From: Deltaproteobacteria bacterium
GTDB taxonomy: Bacteria > Desulfobacterota > Binatia > UBA9968
DNA length: 40,892 nt
Direction of reading: 5' to 3'
Assembly: GCA_016210115.1 (NCBI GenBank)
Contig: JACQUW010000382.1
Span: 1-40,892 of the forward strand
Made by a program: the position numbers and the translations under genes
Notes under the pieces: model-generated
Told to the model about the DNA's origin: nothing
Databases searched by the model: none
The model's input: the letters and a program-made list of their open reading frames with translations, nothing else
Shown here: positions 16,104-23,476 of the stretch, in pieces
Position numbering within the stretch: position 1 is the first letter of the stretch
How the letters are laid out: the number at the start of each line of letters is the position of its first letter

Positions 16104-16988
16104 CTAACTTAGCCCAAGAAGCCGAGCCGGCACCTTCTGGGCCATCGTTTTGACTTCTTCCGGGTCCATCCCGTGATAGAGGAGTTGGCCGACGAAGACT
16201 CGATAAGCCTCCGCGACGAGCGGGCTGAACGCATGGCCGCCGTCCACCGTCATCGCGCAGCGCTCTACCCCGACACCTCGGGCGGCTGCGATAATGGCCT
16301 TCGCATCCATGCCCGGGCGATAAACCAGCTCAATGATCGCGCCCTGATCCGCCATCCGTCTTCGCTCTTCCAGAGGAATTTCCTCCCTGACGTGGCTGAC
16401 AACGATTCGCTGGATTCCCCGCCGGTGCGCCTCTTCCACAAGCACCAGGTGCTCCTGCGGCGAAAGGTGGCCCGTGGTGATCACCATGTCATTGGCTTTC
16501 ACGACATCGAGGATCTCATGCATCTCCGAAAGCAACCGGCCCCGTTCGTCGAGAATGGTAATCCCTCCTCGGTCACGCAGCCCTACCGGCGTGAGGCTTG
16601 GGCTCGTCAAGCGGCGCGACACGTGGTAAGCGGAGTTCCACGTGGGAGGGAATACGAAGGTGCAGCCGATTTTTGCGGCGACTTCCACCGCGAACGGGTT
16701 TAGCCCGCCTATGGAGTAGTTGAGGACGACCGTCCCAAAGAGGGTGACCTCAGGGATGAGCGGCTGAATCGTGCGCACCAGAGCTCCCGTGGGCCAGTGG
16801 TGGCTTTTCAAAACAACCGCCCGCATGCCGGCATCCCGCGCCTGACGCGCGGTCCCTAATCCATCCAAGCGGCGGGCGACCCGAAGGTCCGGCGCCGGCG
16901 GCATATCCGGTCCGAAGTGGACATGCATGTCGACCGCGCCATGCATGACGTCGTCAATCACTGAGCCGAAGTTCTCCTGCGTGAGCAT
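16104..16988 (-). CDS. Amidohydrolase-like metal-dependent hydrolase (DUF6282 type)
   Basis: 294 residues resembling the DUF6282 group of amidohydrolase/TIM-barrel metallohydrolases. Metal-site candidates: the His-x-His of MHVHFGPD (His22, His24) after strand one, the SHH pair (His63, His64), TGHLS, SHVREE and a late VDGGHAF segment. The exact reaction is unknown for this group. The ATG at 16988 has AAAGGAG seven bases upstream. It is followed by a good terminator, so it seems to be a single transcription unit. Set among organic-acid transport and oxidoreductase genes, it may hydrolyse a lactone, amide or cyclic intermediate, which is an inference only. Confidence 0.82.
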   Translation of the reverse strand: MLTQENFGSVIDDVMHGAVDMHVHFGPDMPPAPDLRVARRLDGLGTARQARDAGMRAVVLKSHHWPTGALVRTIQPLIPEVTLFGTVVLNYSIGGLNPFAVEVAAKIGCTFVFPPTWNSAYHVSRRLTSPSLTPVGLRDRGGITILDERGRLLSEMHEILDVVKANDMVITTGHLSPQEHLVLVEEAHRRGIQRIVVSHVREEIPLEERRRMADQGAIIELVYRPGMDAKAIIAAARGVGVERCAMTVDGGHAFSPLVAEAYRVFVGQLLYHGMDPEEVKTMAQKVPARLLGLS

Positions 16989-17292
16989 CAGATCTCCTTT
17001 CTTTACGACGCTAGTCCGGGCTGTTCACCGACCGAGGAAAAGCTGTAACACAGTGCAGCCTGAGGGGTGAGCCCCGGAGAGAGAGGGCACAGGACCGTGT
17101 CGCTTCGATGACTTCTCCGGTACTTGGCCAGCACTCTCATTGCTCCACCGGCGTTTGCTCCGGATCTGAAGTTGGAAGACCGCCTCAAGGCAGAGGTCCA
17201 TTGCCCTCGACCGGAGAGGCTCGCCCCTCAGGCGTCGAGAGCCGTAAAGAATCCGGGCTAGCATTGTCCATGCTGCGTCTTTGCGTTCCGCC
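16989..17292. other. Intergenic region with a long-range inverted repeat
   Basis: 304 bases without a convincing gene. GCCTGAGGGGTGAGCC (17058-17073) and GGCTCGCCCCTCAGGC (17218-17233) are complementary over 16 bases, with one position that would be a G-U pair in plus-strand RNA, and they enclose 144 bases. This could be a structured RNA or the arms of a degraded element. Confidence 0.4.
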
Positions 17293-18228
17293 TTAATTTC
17301 CACTGACCCAATCGACGTTCCCGAAGATCTCCGCCAACCGCTTCGAAACGGCTTCGGGTAAAGGCGGCTTAGTAATGGCTTCAACGTTGGCCTTCAGGTG
17401 GTCAGGATTCCCCGTGCCCGTCAACACGACGTGAACGCCAGGCTCATGGCGGCAGAACCGGTAGGCGGCTTCAGGCACCGTGGACGCTCCTCCATCGTGG
17501 ACAAGAAAATCCAGCGGATCGTCGGAATTCAACGACTGAGCCGCAGCAATGCCGTTCTTGGCCAAATCCGCGCAGATTGCTTTCCATCGAGCCGGCTGGC
17601 TCAATCCTCTCCGCACCGCGTACATGTTGATCACACCCACACCCTGAGTCTGCGTGAGCCTGAAAACGTTCCGGGCGCAGGGATTCAAAAAATTAAAACC
17701 AATCATGACAACGTCCCAGCAATTGTCCTCAAGCGCCTGCAGCAGAACCTTATGAGTCGGATCATCCGGGAACCGTTCCGTAATGCCGATAGAACGGATT
17801 TTCCCCTGCCGGCGCAGTTTCAGGAAACCTGGCAATAGCCGTTCTTTGACATCCCTGTATTGCCCGGGAAACACGCCATGAACGTGGTAGACATCGACAT
17901 AATCCGTGCGCAGCTGTTTCAGGCTCTGTTCAAAGCTCTTTCTGATTTCACCTTCAATGTCGGGGTGATCCAGAGGCGGGATAGTTTTCTTTGTCGAAAT
18001 GATGAGCCGGTCCCGAGGCACCTCTGCGATTGCCGCACCGACGACAGGCTCGGTCCCGTACCATTCAGCGGTGTCAAGAAAACTGACACCCAGGTCCATT
18101 GCCTGGCGTACCAAAGCCACGGCCGCCTTCTCGCCGTTCTGCTTTAGTCCAAGCCGGCTCGGACCACCGCAACCCAAACCGGCAACACTGACCCTCAATC
18201 CGGTCCGCCCCAAAATTGTGTAGTCCAT
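17293..18228 (-). CDS. Aldo/keto reductase
   Basis: 311-residue NAD(P)H-dependent oxidoreductase of the aldo/keto reductase superfamily (TIM barrel, cytoplasmic). The opening MDYTILGRTGLRVS and GLGCGGPSRLG are typical. The catalytic tetrad can be placed as Asp52 (FLDTAEWYG), Tyr57, Lys80 or Lys81 (ISTKK) and His115 or His117 (VYHVHG). The C-terminal HVVLTGTGNPDHLKAN matches the cofactor-phosphate loop region. Its substrate is unknown. It is divergent from the mini-gene at 18429. A second reductase at 20192 is only distantly similar and is Tat-exported, so the two are not a recent duplication. Confidence 0.92.
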   Translation of the reverse strand: MDYTILGRTGLRVSVAGLGCGGPSRLGLKQNGEKAAVALVRQAMDLGVSFLDTAEWYGTEPVVGAAIAEVPRDRLIISTKKTIPPLDHPDIEGEIRKSFEQSLKQLRTDYVDVYHVHGVFPGQYRDVKERLLPGFLKLRRQGKIRSIGITERFPDDPTHKVLLQALEDNCWDVVMIGFNFLNPCARNVFRLTQTQGVGVINMYAVRRGLSQPARWKAICADLAKNGIAAAQSLNSDDPLDFLVHDGGASTVPEAAYRFCRHEPGVHVVLTGTGNPDHLKANVEAITKPPLPEAVSKRLAEIFGNVDWVSGN

Positions 18229-18428
18229 AAGAGGAAACCCAGCCCGATCTTTATCATGGCTCCGCTTGGAATCGCAAAGAGTACTCCGGCCCGGCCTCCG
18301 AGGTCCCGCGGAGTTCAGGCGCCTCTACTTCTCTCCCGTAGCGCGCATTTGAAGGCAACCTCGTTCACTTGACGGGGTTCTCAAACAAAGCGTAAATAGG
18401 CGAGCTTCGAGGCAGGAGAACCAGATCC

Positions 18429-18722
18429 ATGAAGGTATTCGCATCCATCTTGCTGTCGTTCGCAGGTACGCTGGCGCTTTGCCAGGCGTCATGGGCTCAG
18501 ATGATCAAAGACCCGGAGATTTTGGAAGGGATCTATACTGAGTCGCGCGATTACCTAGAGAGCGTGCCCTACGTAAGCAAGAAAGGACTGGAGATCATCC
18601 TCGCCGAATTGGGAGAGAAGGAAGTGAAGGCCAGACAGGCGAAGCCGGAAGATTTCATCGACATGCGTTTTGTGGCTGAACTCGAAAGAGACGGGTTCTT
18701 CAAAAAGCTGCGAGAGAAATAG
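18429..18722 (+). CDS. Mini-protein: signal peptide plus C-terminal tail of an NMT1-like binding protein
   Basis: 97 residues. Residues 1-23 are a clear signal peptide (cleavage after SWA). The rest aligns with only the last ~70 residues of the full binding proteins in this window: the PYVSKKGLEIIL segment matches PYLAREGIIEVL of the 26175 protein, and AKPEDFIDMRFVAELERDGF matches ADDFIDMSMVRNLEESGF. The two ligand-binding lobes are absent. The ATG has AGGAG nine bases upstream and the ORF is intact, so it looks expressed rather than simply decayed. It could be an in-frame deletion derivative or a genuine small secreted domain. It is followed within 25 bases by a Bug gene, which it probably shares a transcript with. 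Confidence 0.75.
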   Translation: MKVFASILLSFAGTLALCQASWAQMIKDPEILEGIYTESRDYLESVPYVSKKGLEIILAELGEKEVKARQAKPEDFIDMRFVAELERDGFFKKLREK

Positions 18723-18745
18723 CCGGTTAGTTTTTGAGTGGTGAT

Positions 18746-19837
18746 ATGAACAGAAAAAAGCTTTCGCTGGGATCTATGTATGCCGTGATTGGCCTTGCGC
18801 TGCTGTCATCGTCTTTAGCGGATCCCACCCGGGCCGCCGAGCAGCCGTTCTATGCGGGAAAGACGATTCGACTCATTGCCGGTTTTTCACCGGGCGGCAC
18901 CGTCGATATCAGAGCAAGGCTCTTCGCGCGCTACCTGCCTAAGTTTATTCCCGGGAACCCCAGCGTGATTGTCCAGAATATGACCGGCGCCGGGGGGCAG
19001 ATAGCAGCCAACTACGTTTTCAGCGTCGCCAAACCTGACGGCTTAACGCTGCTTCACTTTCCGAACAGCGCAATCGTGAATGCCTACATGGAGCCCGCGA
19101 CTGTTCAGTATGACATTCGCCAGATAGTTATTCTGTGGGTCGGCGCCGATAGCTGGACGGCCGTGACAAATCCCAAAGTGACCCAGGTGAGGAAGGCAGA
19201 GGAGCTTGCGCGAACGCCCGTCAGGCTGAGGGTCGGTGGGACTGGAGTCACGAGCATGAGAAGTCTCAGGCCCAAGGTGGCCCTGGAGTTGTTTGGTGTG
19301 GACCATACGTGGGTGACGGGGTACGGTGGATCGGCGGACTTGCTCGTCGCAGTGGAACGGGGTGAGATCCATCTATTCGAAGACCCTCAGGACGGTTATA
19401 AGCCCAATATTCAGCCGCGAGAGAAGGAAGGAACGGTAGCGGTTCTCTGGCAGACCGGAATTATGACTTCAGATGAGAGCTTCAAACGGTCGGAGGTTCT
19501 TCCACACGTGCCGACTCTGGGCGAAATCCTGGCAAAAGATAAAAAAACAGGACCTCTATGGGAAGCATGGAAAGCCGCAGTGGCCCCTCAGGCTTTTCAA
19601 TACGCGATTGGACTTCCCCCGGCCGTGCCGGCCGAGCGCTTCGCAATCTTGAGCCGCGCTCTTGAAAAGATGACACAGGATCCGGCCTTCCGAGAAGAAT
19701 TTCAAAAAGCTCTAGGGGAGCCTCCGGACGCTTTGGTCGGTGAGCCGGCAAATCGGCTCGTAAAAGACGCGGTCAAAAAGCTCCTCGAGGATTATCAGGC
19801 GGGCGTACAGCACCTGCGCAAATTGGCAAAAAAGTAG
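18746..19837 (+). CDS. Bug/TctC-family periplasmic binding protein (divergent)
   Basis: 363-residue Bug-type receptor for an organic acid. Signal peptide of about 30 residues ending near TRAAE. Motifs: FYAGKTIRLIAGFSPGGTVD, KFIPGNPSVIVQNMTGAGG, AKPDGLTLL, and the C-terminal LPPAVPAERFAILSRALEK, where the usual PPGTP is PPAVP. I start at the ATG at 18746; the longer frame opens with a TTG at 18734 and adds four residues. The ribosome site is weak (GAGTGGTG), which fits coupling to the mini-gene 23 bases upstream. No TctA or TctB adjoins it. Its sequence is clearly apart from the paralogous pair at 11491 and 14749. Confidence 0.87.
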   Translation: MNRKKLSLGSMYAVIGLALLSSSLADPTRAAEQPFYAGKTIRLIAGFSPGGTVDIRARLFARYLPKFIPGNPSVIVQNMTGAGGQIAANYVFSVAKPDGLTLLHFPNSAIVNAYMEPATVQYDIRQIVILWVGADSWTAVTNPKVTQVRKAEELARTPVRLRVGGTGVTSMRSLRPKVALELFGVDHTWVTGYGGSADLLVAVERGEIHLFEDPQDGYKPNIQPREKEGTVAVLWQTGIMTSDESFKRSEVLPHVPTLGEILAKDKKTGPLWEAWKAAVAPQAFQYAIGLPPAVPAERFAILSRALEKMTQDPAFREEFQKALGEPPDALVGEPANRLVKDAVKKLLEDYQAGVQHLRKLAKK

Positions 19838-19905
19838 CGCGCAGGCGCCTCTTCAGCGAATCCTTACATTCTACCAGCTCACGGGTCTTATCCCTCAGCA
19901 ATGGA

Positions 19906-20178
19906 TTATTTGCGCTTGTAGCCGTACAGCCATTTTGAGGTGACTTTTCCTATGTTGCGGGCGGTGTGATAGGCACGCGCGGGAATGAGAAACTCTTCGC
20001 CGGGTTTCGGTCGATATTTTTTCCCACTCATCTCGAACTCCTCCTCGCCTTCGAGCACCATCACCAGTTCATCAGCGTCGTGCACGAAGTTCTTCCAGAC
20101 TTGTCCCGGAGGGTCCACCCATAGGTCACAAGAGAACCCGCGAGCCGCCCAGTCCTTCTCAACTTTTTCTCGTTCCAC
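19906..20178 (-). CDS. Small cupin-domain protein
   Basis: 90-residue single cupin barrel. The first cupin motif is reduced to HDADELVMVLEGEEEF (His33, Glu37), and the second is KPGEEFLIPARAYHTARN with the P-x-G turn and His71. Such small cupins bind a metal and act as dioxygenases, isomerases or ligand sensors; the function is not predictable here. It begins 13 bases after the Tat-exported aldo/keto reductase and is probably co-transcribed with it. No signal peptide, so cytoplasmic. Confidence 0.85.
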   Translation of the reverse strand: MEREKVEKDWAARGFSCDLWVDPPGQVWKNFVHDADELVMVLEGEEEFEMSGKKYRPKPGEEFLIPARAYHTARNIGKVTSKWLYGYKRK

Positions 20179-20191
20179 AATCGATGCGGTC

Positions 20192-21220
20192 TTAGACCGG
20201 CAGCGAATCGTCGTGCGATTTCAGAAAACGGTACCACGTGCCGCGTGAAGGAGTGAGCCTCTGCTGCAGGTTCTGTTTCTCGCGTTCGGTCATGGGCACG
20301 AACGCGCGGGCAGCCTGAATGTTTTCTTCCAACCGCTCCTTCTGCTCTACACCAATCACGACACAGGCAACGGGCTGGCTCAAATTGAATTGCAGGAGCT
20401 CCGGCGCTGAGGCTCGTCCTGCTCCTTTGCCTACGAGCATTCCTTGGCCCATCACTTTCATCGATACGATGCCCATCTGTTTTTGCAGGGCCAGAGGCAG
20501 CGCGGCTGTTTCGAACGCGGGGATCGGCTCCATCCGGCGGGCGGCAACAGGATTGGCTGATTGCGCGGCGTTTAGGGACATCAGGACTACGTCGAAATCG
20601 TAGCGCCGCAGCGCCTCGGTCATAGCGCCGCCGTCATTGTGGCCGGTGATTCCCACGAAGCGCGCCACTCTTTGATTTTTCAATTCGAGTACGGCGGCAA
20701 CGGCCCCATTCGGCCCATCCATTCTTTTGAGATCGGCATGGTCTCTCAAACTATGGATTTGTATCAGGTCTAAATAGTCGGTCTGCAGGAGCTTCAAACT
20801 CCTCTCCACTGACCGCAGCGCGCCATCTCGGTCACGCGGATCAAATTTTGTCGCCAGGAACACCCCTTTTCGCCGGGGCCTGGAAAACTCACCCAGACGT
20901 CTTTCGCTCAGCCGTTCCAGCCCTTTGCGCGTGTATGATGCCGAGGTGTCGAAATAGTTGATCCCCGCATCCCACGCCCGCTCGAGCAGCGCCTGAGCCG
21001 CATCCTCATCCTGGATAGAACAGAAGCGGCTGCCGGCCCCGAATCCGACGGCGGAAACCAGTTCCCCCGTTTTCCCTAGAGGGCGCTTTGCAATGGATGA
21101 GCCCGGGATCTGGCTTGCGGCTGGCGCTTGGGTCGCGGCGCCCCACACCATGAAAGCAGCAGTGCTCTTCAGAAAATCACGACGAGACAGGCTCGATTTA
21201 ATACTCGTTATTGGTTTCAT
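20192..21220 (-). CDS. Tat-exported aldo/keto reductase
   Basis: 342-residue aldo/keto reductase with an N-terminal twin-arginine signal: SRRDFLK at residues 12-18, followed by a hydrophobic stretch and an alanine-rich end (QAPAASQ). It is therefore expected to fold in the cytoplasm with its nicotinamide cofactor and be exported. The catalytic residues are seen in YFDTSASY (Asp and Tyr), LATKFD (Lys) and LIQIHSL (His). The LGKTGELVSAVGFG opening and VIGVEQKERLEEN cofactor region are typical. Start chosen at the ATG at 21220, because the upstream alternative is a TTG that adds eight residues before the Tat signal. The cupin gene follows 13 bases later. Confidence 0.92.
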   Translation of the reverse strand: MKPITSIKSSLSRRDFLKSTAAFMVWGAATQAPAASQIPGSSIAKRPLGKTGELVSAVGFGAGSRFCSIQDEDAAQALLERAWDAGINYFDTSASYTRKGLERLSERRLGEFSRPRRKGVFLATKFDPRDRDGALRSVERSLKLLQTDYLDLIQIHSLRDHADLKRMDGPNGAVAAVLELKNQRVARFVGITGHNDGGAMTEALRRYDFDVVLMSLNAAQSANPVAARRMEPIPAFETAALPLALQKQMGIVSMKVMGQGMLVGKGAGRASAPELLQFNLSQPVACVVIGVEQKERLEENIQAARAFVPMTEREKQNLQQRLTPSRGTWYRFLKSHDDSLPV

Positions 21221-21293
21221 CCGGTCCAGGATATCCTTCCTCAATGATCTGTCAATCGGCGCTAGCCTCGGGTCAATGAACTCGCTGCGCCAA

Positions 21294-21725
21294 CTATTGA
21301 TCGCCGGCGGGCAGCCAATTCTTGCGCAGGCGTCCCGTCATTTTGTGCCATGTTTCCCGCTGCGACGGTGAAAGCAACTCGTTGATTTCACCTTCGGTCG
21401 TCTCAAACCGTTTTATGACACGCGGCCAAATCTCCTGGCGGATTTTACCGAGCGCGGCTGTATGTCGCTCCAGAATCACGCGCACCCGCTCTTGTTGGGC
21501 GGCATCGAGGTGAAGCCGCTTTGTTATCCATTGCGTTGCCCGCTGCGCGCGTATGTCCGGCCGATGGACGGCTTGCTGAACAGCGCGGTGAATGACAACG
21601 GCCGCCACCCCCGCCCCGCAAATCGTACCGCTGAGAAAAACCACTCCCAGTAACAAAAACCACCTCCATCGCCGCGGCCGCGGCGGGGGTGGAATATCAG
21701 AAGCAGGCGTCATCGCAATGTTCAT
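21294..21725 (-). CDS. Membrane-anchored Spy/CnrX-like periplasmic sensor
   Basis: 143 residues: a short proline/arginine-rich cytoplasmic segment, one transmembrane helix (about 21-43) and a helical periplasmic domain with a Spy/CpxP/metal-resistance pattern (QWITKRLHLDAAQQERVRVIL, then LSPSQRETWHKM near the end, an LTxxQ variant). The ATG overlaps the stop of the preceding membrane gene as ATGA, with GGAG upstream, so translation is coupled; a GTG four codons earlier is the alternative. In CnrX-type systems such a protein senses nickel, cobalt or envelope stress and controls an anti-sigma factor. His residues (IHRAV, AVH, ERH, TWHKM) could bind metal, but their spacing does not match CnrX exactly. 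Confidence 0.75.
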   Translation of the reverse strand: MNIAMTPASDIPPPPRPRRWRWFLLLGVVFLSGTICGAGVAAVVIHRAVQQAVHRPDIRAQRATQWITKRLHLDAAQQERVRVILERHTAALGKIRQEIWPRVIKRFETTEGEINELLSPSQRETWHKMTGRLRKNWLPAGDQ

Positions 21726-21988
21726 ATTGAGCTCCACAAGGTGAAGTCTTGAATCCAGCTGTACCAGTTCCCCAGCAGCGCCAGCCAGGCGTCATGCCCC
21801 AACCAGGCACACGCGACCGCGGCGAAGGCTGAGGCCAGGACGAAGGCCCATACGCCGGTTGCCGGATTTTCCGGAGCGATCGCCGCACTCTTTAGATCGC
21901 GCAGCACTGACGGAACGACATCCGGCTGAGGTGCGTGTTCCAGCCGCGCCAGCTCGGCCCATTTTTCAAATGGATCTAACGCGCTCAT
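21722..21988 (-). CDS. Small single-span membrane protein, probable anti-sigma factor
   Basis: 88 residues with no recognised domain. The N-terminal half (to about residue 44) is soluble and would be cytoplasmic. A hydrophobic stretch VWAFVLASAFAAVACAW gives one, perhaps two, membrane segments before the short end. It begins 4 bases after the ECF sigma factor stop and overlaps the Spy/CnrX-like gene by ATGA. This position and topology match anti-sigma proteins of the CnrY type, which are poorly conserved in sequence. The function is therefore inferred from context only. Confidence 0.65.
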   Translation of the reverse strand: MSALDPFEKWAELARLEHAPQPDVVPSVLRDLKSAAIAPENPATGVWAFVLASAFAAVACAWLGHDAWLALLGNWYSWIQDFTLWSSI

Positions 21989-21992
21989 ATTT

Positions 21993-22568
21993 CTATGCTT
22001 CCTTTTCCATGCGCGAGAGAATCTTCTTCAGTTTTTTTCTGGCTCGCCAGGCCTGCACCTTGACCATGGAAAGACTCCACCCCGTCAGTTCAGCAATTTC
22101 CTCTAACGAATGTCCCTCCAGATAGAGCAGCGTCAGGACCAGCCGATCCCTGGGAGGCAGACAACCCAACGCGTGATGGACAAGCTCCCCAGCCTCTTTA
22201 GGGTCATTTCCCACTGGGGGCTGGGCAATATTTCGAAGCGCGCTCTCATCAACCCTGCTCGTCTCCCTGGATCGATTCCGCCAGTAGGCATGGCCGGTTC
22301 GCACCGCGATTTTCCTCAGCCAGTGGGAAAAGGGCGCCAGTTCCTTATAAGTATGCAGGCTCAGATAAGCATTCACGAAAACATCCTGGACCAGCTCTCG
22401 GTGGGCTGTGGGATCGCGCGTGAAGCGCCACATGCTCTTAGCAATTTCCGATTGGTAGCGATGCACGATCCGGCCAAAAGCTTCCCCGTCACCATTGAAC
22501 GCGGCCCTGACATCTTCCCGGTCTTCGTCGATGGCTTGCGACGGTGCGGCATCATCTGGCGTGGCCAT
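21993..22568 (-). CDS. ECF (extracytoplasmic function) RNA polymerase sigma factor
   Basis: 191-residue sigma-70 family protein with only regions 2 and 4. Region 2 (about 28-95) contains FGRIVHRYQSEIAKSMWRF and the ELVQDVFVNAYLSLHTYKE -10 recognition helix. Region 4 (about 130-185) contains LPPRDRLVLTLLYLEGHSLE and a helix-turn-helix EIAELTGWSLSMVKVQAWRA. It directs transcription of an envelope-stress regulon, probably including the Spy-like gene just upstream and its own operon. A perfect 15-bp hairpin separates it from that gene. The ribosome site is poor, which fits low basal expression. Confidence 0.93.
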   Translation of the reverse strand: MATPDDAAPSQAIDEDREDVRAAFNGDGEAFGRIVHRYQSEIAKSMWRFTRDPTAHRELVQDVFVNAYLSLHTYKELAPFSHWLRKIAVRTGHAYWRNRSRETSRVDESALRNIAQPPVGNDPKEAGELVHHALGCLPPRDRLVLTLLYLEGHSLEEIAELTGWSLSMVKVQAWRARKKLKKILSRMEKEA

Positions 22569-22606
22569 ACGGCGAGAAGGCTTTTCGTGGCTCGACGGAA
22601 GTAACG

Positions 22607-22643
22607 AAAGGCCTAGAGGCAGCCCGACGGCTGCCTCTAGGCC
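22607..22643 (-). terminator. Perfect 15-bp stem hairpin, terminator between Spy-like gene and sigma factor
   Basis: GGCCTAGAGGCAGCC and its exact complement (22610-22624 and 22629-22643) enclose a 4-base loop. On the minus strand TTTCGTTA follows, giving a short T-rich tail. It lies just after the stop of the Spy-like gene at 22675 and about 40 bases before the sigma factor start, so it probably terminates or attenuates transcription into the sigma operon. Confidence 0.7.
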
Positions 22644-22674
22644 CGAAAATCAGAGAGGCTCTGACAGGCGTCCG

Positions 22675-23181
22675 TCATCTTGCCCGGAAGTTAACCAGCG
22701 CCTCATCTATTGAGGATTGGACATCCGACAGGAATTTGTCCACCTGTTCGCGCTGTTTGGGTGTTAGAATCGCGATCGTTTGCTGGCGAATTTGAGACCG
22801 CAGCACAGCAGCATCCGCGAGACTTTCGGTCATCTCTGCAACAGCAGCCCGTATCGCGGTCTCATCAGGGTTTTCCGCCCGCACAGCAGCCAAGACTCGT
22901 TTTCGCTGGCTTCTCAGCTTCAACACGGTCTGCAGAATCTCCGGTTTCCGACTCCTCACTACCTCCGCTATTTGTTCCTTTTGATAGTTGGTCAGGCCTA
23001 AATCGTTGCGCAATTCAGACCATTTCCCGAGATTTTTTAGCAGCAAGTCGACGACCGGACGTTTATCGAAGACGGACGCCAATCTCACTTCCGGCGCCGG
23101 TTGAGCCCAAAGATCTGCCGGCACGATTGCAATGGCAACTGCTCCCACGACCCACAAAACCCGATGGTACATCTTTCTCAT
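22675..23181 (-). CDS. Secreted Spy/CpxP-like periplasmic protein
   Basis: 168 residues. A signal peptide covers about 1-26 (cleavage after LWA), followed by an all-helical domain with the family's repeated pattern: LGLTNYQKEQIAEVV near the start of the mature part and LTPKQREQVDKFL (an LTxxQ motif) near the end. Spy and CpxP relatives act in the periplasm as chaperones or stress-signal modulators, and others sense metals. A strong AGGAGG precedes the ATG. It is transcribed toward the ECF sigma factor operon, with a hairpin terminator between them. It is probably a regulon target or the soluble partner of the membrane-anchored homologue at 21294. Confidence 0.88.
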   Translation of the reverse strand: MRKMYHRVLWVVGAVAIAIVPADLWAQPAPEVRLASVFDKRPVVDLLLKNLGKWSELRNDLGLTNYQKEQIAEVVRSRKPEILQTVLKLRSQRKRVLAAVRAENPDETAIRAAVAEMTESLADAAVLRSQIRQQTIAILTPKQREQVDKFLSDVQSSIDEALVNFRAR

Positions 23182-23476
23182 GATCCCTCCTTTTTTGAGC
23201 CACTAAGAATGCGACCGGTCTTGTAGCAATAGTGGCAGGAGGGGGCCCGAAGGTTACACCCGCTATTAACGTGGCCCGAATTTTTCTGGCGCGATGCCCC
23301 CTCTGGCAAAAGCTGACCGTTATAAATCACTCCGGTCGCCGGACACGGGGGTATCGATCCGGTTCCGGAGTCCACTGGACATTCCGTCGTTCCCGCGAAA
23401 GCGGGAATCTAGGGTCGGGTGCTGGGTTCCCGCCTGCGCGGGAACGACGGCGGAAGCAAATTCACAAATGATCGGT
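23182..23476. other. Intergenic region with inverted-repeat element
   Basis: 295 bases without a gene, upstream of the Spy-like gene and downstream of the deacetylase stop. Apart from the palindromic repeat at 23384-23450 and the Spy-like ribosome site, I see no confident promoter; a minus-strand GTAACC at 23252-23257 resembles ECF -35 boxes but lacks a clear -10. Confidence 0.5.
23384..23450 (-). repeat. 67-bp dispersed inverted repeat (CCCGCG..GCGGG type), copy 1
   Basis: CCGTCGTTCCCGCG at the left and its near complement CGCGGGAACGACGG at the right form arms of about 24 bases around a spacer that contains GGGTCGGGTGCTGG. A second copy in opposite orientation lies at 28268-28334, with the same arms and a closely similar spacer. 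This is the common REP-like class of extragenic palindrome. Confidence 0.8.

Noticed and set aside
18283..18314. ACTCCG/CGGAGT inverted repeat between divergent genes
   Set aside because: Arms are only six bases with a GC-rich loop and no T tail; too weak to call a terminator or operator.
23252..23257. ECF-like -35 (GTAACC, minus strand) upstream of the Spy-like gene
   Set aside because: No -10 at the right distance and no matching element upstream of the sigma factor gene itself.
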